Of a DNA stretch of 41,436 bases, positions 41,404-41,436 are shown one piece after another; positions within the stretch are counted from its first letter, which is position 1, and every line of letters begins with the position of its first letter. The DNA is from a bacterium. GTDB taxonomy: Bacteria > Verrucomicrobiota > Verrucomicrobiia > Limisphaerales > J093. Under the pieces are notes generated by a model. It ran no database searches, had not been told where the DNA came from, and saw only the letters and a list, made by a program, of their open reading frames with translations. The translations under genes were made by a program, and so were the position numbers. The stretch is taken from positions 1 through 41,436 of the forward strand of contig JAKANS010000031.1 in assembly GCA_021823625.1 (NCBI GenBank), in the 5' to 3' direction.

Positions 41404-41436
41404 TGGAAACGCTGCGGCTTATCGCGGTGCGGCGGG

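Noticed and set aside
1..41436. CRISPR arrays, tRNA or rRNA genes, transposase genes, integrase
   Set aside because: No regularly spaced identical repeats, tRNA cloverleaf, rRNA motif or DDE/tyrosine recombinase gene was seen. This was by reading, not by a covariance-model search.

Overview
The window is about 41 kb of GC-rich bacterial chromosome. No rRNA, tRNA or CRISPR array was seen. The gene content points to the Verrucomicrobiota, probably a Limisphaerales/Pedosphaera-like lineage (inference). The reasons are a Tat-exported Gfo/Idh/MocA oxidoreductase, a ThuA-DUF1080 fusion, very large secreted lectin/PA14-type proteins with a short conserved C-terminal tail, few clear Shine-Dalgarno sites, and several families of short palindromic repeats between and inside genes.

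Layout. (1) 1-6.3 kb: a broken GH9-cellulase-like N-terminus, an AraC-family regulator, and a 1386-residue secreted multidomain carbohydrate-binding protein that ends at a perfect rho-independent terminator. (2) 6.3-9.3 kb: a repeat-bearing spacer, a PLAT-like small protein, a Tudor-like small protein and a variant acetylornithine-type aminotransferase. (3) 9.7-16.8 kb: a tight five-gene operon for a type II secretion/type IV pilus-like machine (secretin, PilM-PilN/GspL fusion, GspM/PilO-like, GspC/PilP-like, GspE ATPase) with no GspF or pseudopilin gene beside it. (4) 16.9-22.2 kb: an MmeI-like single-chain restriction-modification enzyme carrying two palindromic repeats in frame, a probably frameshifted three-helix membrane protein, and a polysaccharide deacetylase. 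(5) 22.2-25.5 kb, minus strand: a secreted jelly-roll protein, a YceI-family protein and a Tat-exported oxidoreductase. (6) 25.8-27.3 kb, plus strand: a heptose adenylyltransferase and a zinc-dependent UroD/MtaA-like methyltransferase. (7) 27.3-36.2 kb, minus strand: HpcH/HpaI aldolase, GH20-fold hydrolase, ThuA-DUF1080 protein, a frameshifted beta-propeller-like protein and a tandem alpha/beta hydrolase. (8) 36.3-39.9 kb, minus strand: rhaM and rhaT for L-rhamnose use, split by an XcyI-like (CCCGGG-type) restriction-modification pair. (9) 39.9-41.4 kb: an ASCH-domain protein and an EVE/PUA-like protein that resemble a toxin-antitoxin or defence pair.

How it works together. Most of the window fits a polysaccharide-scavenging lifestyle: secreted binding proteins, hydrolases and esterases, an oxidoreductase plus DUF1080 pair that could act on 3-keto-glycosides, an aldolase, rhamnose uptake, and a secretion operon. 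Onto this are added two unrelated restriction systems and one ASCH/EVE pair.

The most notable structure is at 36.7-39.0 kb. The R-M pair lies between an intact rhaT and a second, orphan copy of the last 36 rhaT codons. The two copies differ at seven sites, all synonymous, so the island appears to have arrived with a diverged but functional rhaT end. A second point is that three candidate frameshifts all coincide with C/G runs of four or five bases, so base-calling errors must be excluded before calling pseudogenes.
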